Source of the DNA: Grimontia kaedaensis
Lineage (GTDB): Bacteria > Pseudomonadota > Gammaproteobacteria > Enterobacterales > Vibrionaceae
DNA: 64,000 nt
Reading direction: 5' to 3'
Assembly: GCF_023746615.1 (NCBI RefSeq)
Contig: NZ_CP082276.1
Location: 992,001 to 1,056,000, forward strand
Under the pieces are notes generated by a model, which did no database searches, was not told the DNA's origin, and saw nothing but the letters and a program-made list of their open reading frames with translations. A program made the position numbers and the translations under genes. Below are positions 60,672-64,000 of the stretch, piece after piece (the stretch's first letter is position 1; each line of letters starts with the position of its first letter).

Positions 60672-62067
60672 CCAGTCACTCTCTAGAACACAGCGCCATC
60701 TGTTCTTACGATTTGTTCTGATACTTGCGCTGTGTTTGGTCGTGGTACAAATCACTATTGCAGTGATGTTGGTTTATGGCTCTCAACGCAACGATGTAAA
60801 ACTACTCAGTTCGATGCAAGCTGAGTACCAGCGAATTATCACCTTCAACAACGATGATAAATTTCTCCAAGTCATCACTTCCAATCCCCAGCGACTGGAA
60901 GAAAACCAAATCGCCATTTTCTGGCAACCCGAGAACCAGCAAGAGGCAAGAATAATCGGTGGTTTTAACCTGGAATCACCGCTCGCGTCCTTGGACAATT
61001 ACTTAGCCAGCGAACGAAGCTGGATCGCCCAAATCACCAGCACGCCATTTACCTCCTTACCTATACAGGCAAAAACAGGAACCTATTGGATGGTACAGCC
61101 GACGTTGGCGCATTTCCCAACAGTGTTGAGTGAATGGAAAAGAATTGGCATGGCGCTCTCTTTCTTAGCTGTCATTTGCGCGGCTTTTGTCTGGAAGCTC
61201 ATCCACTCAACCCTCGCGCCGCTTTTCACCCTGGCTCATCAGTTGGATGAAGCCAGTACAGCCTCACTGGACACCTTATACATTGCTTTTAATGCATCAA
61301 CCGGTAACCAGTCAGGCCAGTTATCAGCGATGAGCCAAAGCATCAACAAACTGCTGACCCGGCTAAGTATGGTCATTGAAAGTATGGAAAACACACTTCA
61401 TGCCATAGCATATGACCTGAGGACGCCTCTCTCACGTATTCGACTCTCCGCAGACAGCACGCTCATTAGTGCCAAACCTAAAACGGAGACTGAAGAAGCA
61501 TTAAAATCGGCACTGGCGGACTGCCTTGAATCCTCAGAAATTGCCAGCCAAATGCTGACCACGTTAATGAAAATCAATGATGAAGCCGCAGGTAGAAGTT
61601 TACCGACCTTTCAGCCCATCGACGTCAAAAAAACCCTAAACAAAGTGGCTGAGTGGTACGAAGAAGCTGCGAAGGAAAAATTAATCACGCTGAGTGTTGA
61701 GTGCGAACAGGATCAACAGCTTGTGAGTGACGAAAGTAAGTTAATTCAGGTTCTCGTAAACCTTCTCGACAATGCCATTAAGTTCACGCCAGAAGGAGGA
61801 AACGTTGTGTTGGCATATGTTACGGACGACCAATCTACACGTATTACGGTAAGCGACACTGGAATGGGGATCGCAGAGGAACATCAGTCTTTGATTTTCT
61901 CACGCTTGTTCAGAACAGAACAAAGCCGCTCAACTGAAGGTTATGGACTTGGGCTGTCATTGGCTAAAGCCATTACAACCACGATTCAGGGAGATTTAAG
62001 TGTGTCTTCAGTGCTAGGAAAAGGGAGTGTTTTTACGGTCAGTTTTCCACAAAAAAGAGCAGCCTAA
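60649..62067 (+). CDS. Sensor histidine kinase with Tyr replacing the phospho-acceptor His
   Basis: 472 residues: TM1 (about 20-43), periplasmic sensor region (about 45-163), TM2 (about 164-185), HAMP-like linker, dimerisation domain and ATPase domain. The H-box reads IAYDLRTPLSRIR, where the family has IAHDLRTPL; the position is Tyr255 (codon TAT at 61411-61413). N box (NLLDNAIKFTPEGG), G1 (DTGMGI) and G2 (GYGLGLSLAK) are intact. It can probably bind ATP but cannot autophosphorylate in the normal way. It is paired with the upstream response regulator. Confidence 0.92.
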   Translation: MSSEKSVSQSLSRTQRHLFLRFVLILALCLVVVQITIAVMLVYGSQRNDVKLLSSMQAEYQRIITFNNDDKFLQVITSNPQRLEENQIAIFWQPENQQEARIIGGFNLESPLASLDNYLASERSWIAQITSTPFTSLPIQAKTGTYWMVQPTLAHFPTVLSEWKRIGMALSFLAVICAAFVWKLIHSTLAPLFTLAHQLDEASTASLDTLYIAFNASTGNQSGQLSAMSQSINKLLTRLSMVIESMENTLHAIAYDLRTPLSRIRLSADSTLISAKPKTETEEALKSALADCLESSEIASQMLTTLMKINDEAAGRSLPTFQPIDVKKTLNKVAEWYEEAAKEKLITLSVECEQDQQLVSDESKLIQVLVNLLDNAIKFTPEGGNVVLAYVTDDQSTRITVSDTGMGIAEEHQSLIFSRLFRTEQSRSTEGYGLGLSLAKAITTTIQGDLSVSSVLGKGSVFTVSFPQKRAA

Positions 62068-62080
62068 GCTGCTCTTTTCT
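62053..62080 (+). terminator. Intrinsic terminator of the two-component operon
   Basis: AAAAGAGCAGC pairs with GCTGCTCTTTT over a CTAA loop that includes part of the kinase stop codon, followed by CTT. Confidence 0.85.
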
Positions 62081-62100
62081 TCAAACTACTCTTTTGTGAG

Positions 62101-62811
62101 TCAAGCAAGGACACCCTCACCCTTTTCGTTCATTGACGCCTGATGGATAGCCATCAGTTTCTTCGAAGACTCGCTGATCATCTTCACTGGTACGGTAGCA
62201 AAATAAACCGAAGCTAAGATCACCATCATTGGGTCAGCATATACTGCATATTCTTCCAGACCACTCATCATCAAACCTGCGGCCACTAAGAAACCCAACA
62301 ACACGGCTGCGCTGATCACTGTGTCCATCAACCATTGGCTTGATTCTGCTTTCAGGATCGCTGAAGGACGCTTACCGGATTGTTTACGAACCGCCATGTA
62401 GGTTGCCAGACAGCCCACCACGTTGATCACACCAAAAACCAGCGCAAAACCTGCATTCACTTCACGACCACCGTCGAACATGGCCTGCATTGCTGAAGCG
62501 AATGACACCAGACAAACAATACCCACCACCAAGCCTTTCGTCAGAACCACCAGCGATTCAATCACTGCGGCCTTTCGCGCAGATACTGGCTGCTCATTTT
62601 TGCCTGACTTTTTCACAGGTTTACGAATGTACATGGTTGCCGCAAGCGCCATTAGAGAGAGAGCCAGACTGACAAGAGAATAAGCGCCGTCGAACACAAT
62701 AACCATAGATCCCGCCCAGATGCCCAGGCCAATACCCATCGCTGCGAAACCTAAACAAGCAAGGGTAGAAAACTTCAATAAGTTACGTTCTTTCGTATAT
62801 TCACAAGACAT
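62101..62811 (-). CDS. Cation diffusion facilitator (CDF)-family transporter
   Basis: About 236 residues starting MSCEYTKERNLLKF, with six hydrophobic segments. VIVFDGAYSLVSLALSLMAL in the second helix and YADPMMVILAS in the fifth match the CDF family of Zn/Co/Cd/Fe exporters (COG3965 group). The cytoplasmic C-terminal domain is very short. GGGGAT precedes the ATG; an in-frame start at 62874 is less likely. It is divergent from a LysR gene that may control it. Confidence 0.85.
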   Translation of the reverse strand: MSCEYTKERNLLKFSTLACLGFAAMGIGLGIWAGSMVIVFDGAYSLVSLALSLMALAATMYIRKPVKKSGKNEQPVSARKAAVIESLVVLTKGLVVGIVCLVSFASAMQAMFDGGREVNAGFALVFGVINVVGCLATYMAVRKQSGKRPSAILKAESSQWLMDTVISAAVLLGFLVAAGLMMSGLEEYAVYADPMMVILASVYFATVPVKMISESSKKLMAIHQASMNEKGEGVLA

Positions 62812-63055
62812 AAATCCCCACAAAGTGACAAAAATTTTGACAGTAGCGAGAATAACCAAACCACCTCTTAGCATTTAGCGCAGTGCTTATTGGCCTGAAA
62901 CAACCGTTTATATGAGGTAATTTGGGTATTCCTTAACGCTCTTGAAATACAATAACCGCTTTCGACAAAATCAAAGAGTTTCTGAGCGACAACTTTTTCG
63001 TCACCAGGTCTTTTCACTGAAATATTTAGGCGTAGAATCAACTCCCACTGGATTG

Positions 63056-63958
63056 ATGAAACGGTATGCAGGTATGCGTAGCAGCCAAATAGAAATGTTT
63101 CTGACCGCGGTAGAAGAAGGCTCGATTGCCGGCGCTGCCCGTGAACTCGATAAAAGCCGAACGACAGTGAGTGCAGCGATCAGCGCATTGGAAGACAGTT
63201 TAGGTGTGGAATTACTTGCCCGCTCTGGCAACAGCGTGAAACTCACAGACGTTGGACGAATGGTGCATGACGATTGCGAACGGTTGCTTCAAGCTGCCGT
63301 GGATATCGAAGCCAAATGCCGGCAATTCGAAAGTGGCATTGAATCTGCCCTTCGCATCGGTCGTGATGATGCACTGCCAGAATCTTTCTGGCGCGCCACT
63401 ATGCGGGAAATTCAGCAACAGTTCCCCGATTCCAGCGTATCCATTTACGTAGCTCCACCACCTGAGCTATACGAAATGGTAGATGAAAACATGGTTGATG
63501 TGGCCTTTGGTCTCTTGCCTGAAACCCGCGCGTTCGGTCGCATCAATTCGAAAAAACTCGGTCAGGTCCGCATGATGTCTGTGGTGCGCAAAGATCATCC
63601 ATTGGCGTCTATGAAACGTATCCAACGCGCAGACTTGGAACGCTATACCGAAATCACCCTCGCTTACGTCGATGACGAAGGCCTTAAAGCACTGGATCCA
63701 ATCTCACCACACTACATCGCATTGCCTTTTTATGAGCACCTCCGCGATGCGGTACTAGATGGTTCGGGTTGGTCAAATGTGCCATCTATGCTGTTAAGGA
63801 AGTATCTTCGTAGTGGCACGTTGCAGGTCATGCGTCACTCCAACGCGATGCAATGGCAACCTTATGGTGAAATCACCGCCATGGATGCACGTGGCGGCGC
63901 ATTGACAGCCTGGCTTTCAGATAGGTTGGAAAGTTTTCTCGTGGCAGATGCAGAGTAA
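63056..63958 (+). CDS. LysR family transcriptional regulator
   Basis: About 300 residues. The HTH is EEGSIAGAARELDKSRTTVSAAISALED (residues about 16-43), followed by a LysR effector-binding domain. Starts at 63056 and 63074 are both reasonable; an in-frame TTG at 62942 is unlikely because it adds 38 residues before the HTH. It is divergent from the CDF gene. The gene ends 42 bases before the window edge. Confidence 0.88.
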   Translation: MKRYAGMRSSQIEMFLTAVEEGSIAGAARELDKSRTTVSAAISALEDSLGVELLARSGNSVKLTDVGRMVHDDCERLLQAAVDIEAKCRQFESGIESALRIGRDDALPESFWRATMREIQQQFPDSSVSIYVAPPPELYEMVDENMVDVAFGLLPETRAFGRINSKKLGQVRMMSVVRKDHPLASMKRIQRADLERYTEITLAYVDDEGLKALDPISPHYIALPFYEHLRDAVLDGSGWSNVPSMLLRKYLRSGTLQVMRHSNAMQWQPYGEITAMDARGGALTAWLSDRLESFLVADAE

Positions 63959-64000
63959 GTAAATCAATTATCACTCGATAAAATTGTTTGCCACTGAGGG

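Overview
The window reads as a chromosomal segment of a marine gammaproteobacterium, most likely Vibrionaceae (Grimontia, Enterovibrio or Photobacterium-like). This is an inference from gene content: a secreted chitinase with chitin-binding modules, LruC and RTX surface proteins, TRAP sugar-acid uptake, a CatB-type acetyltransferase and moderate GC. No rRNA, tRNA, insertion sequence, prophage or CRISPR array was seen.

Layout. 1-12 kb is a patchwork of single genes: the tail of a TldD/PmbA protease, an LruC protein with a poly-Gly lipoprotein, a GNAT enzyme, an NYN nuclease-like protein, MAPEG, a hydrolase with its TetR, an RTX-repeat protein, a flavin reductase, a PLP desulfhydrase/deaminase and a cytochrome c-domain protein. 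12.6-24.2 kb is a complete phosphonate locus on the minus strand: transporter phnC-D-E, then phnF-G-H-I-J-K-L-M-N, a hexapeptide acetyltransferase and phnP. A repeated TTATCTAGA-type palindrome lies before phnC and before phnF and is the probable PhnF operator. 24.2-33.4 kb carries a cytochrome b-like protein, a multidomain GH18 chitinase, an orphan DctP-type binding protein, a PTS-EIIC/EAL fusion, an LRR-like secreted protein, a PilZ protein and a glyoxalase-like protein. 33.7-43.9 kb has dgt, a TetR-controlled RND efflux pair with two operator copies, an ATPase and a glyoxalase/GST/LysR group. 43.9-47.8 kb is glcDEF.

48.6-57.7 kb is a sugar-acid catabolic island. A plus-strand operon (enolase-superfamily dehydratase or cycloisomerase, Zn dehydrogenase, KduD-like SDR, 2-keto-3-deoxy sugar-acid kinase, Eda aldolase) converges on a minus-strand TRAP transporter operon, and a GntR/FCD regulator follows. 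The same palindrome, TTGGTACGACCAA, occurs upstream of both arms. A 147-bp array of 21 heptamers (AATACCC changing to AACACCT) sits between the convergent arms.

57.7-64 kb holds an AraC/GyrI-like regulator, a DUF336 (GlcG/HbpS-like) secreted heme-binding-type gene broken by two in-frame TGA codons, a divergent two-component system, a CDF transporter and a LysR regulator. The sensor kinase has Tyr where the phospho-acceptor His should be, and the response regulator has K-L instead of the conserved K-P. The three neighbours together resemble a decayed or rewired HbpS/SenS/SenR-type module and are the most unusual part of the window.
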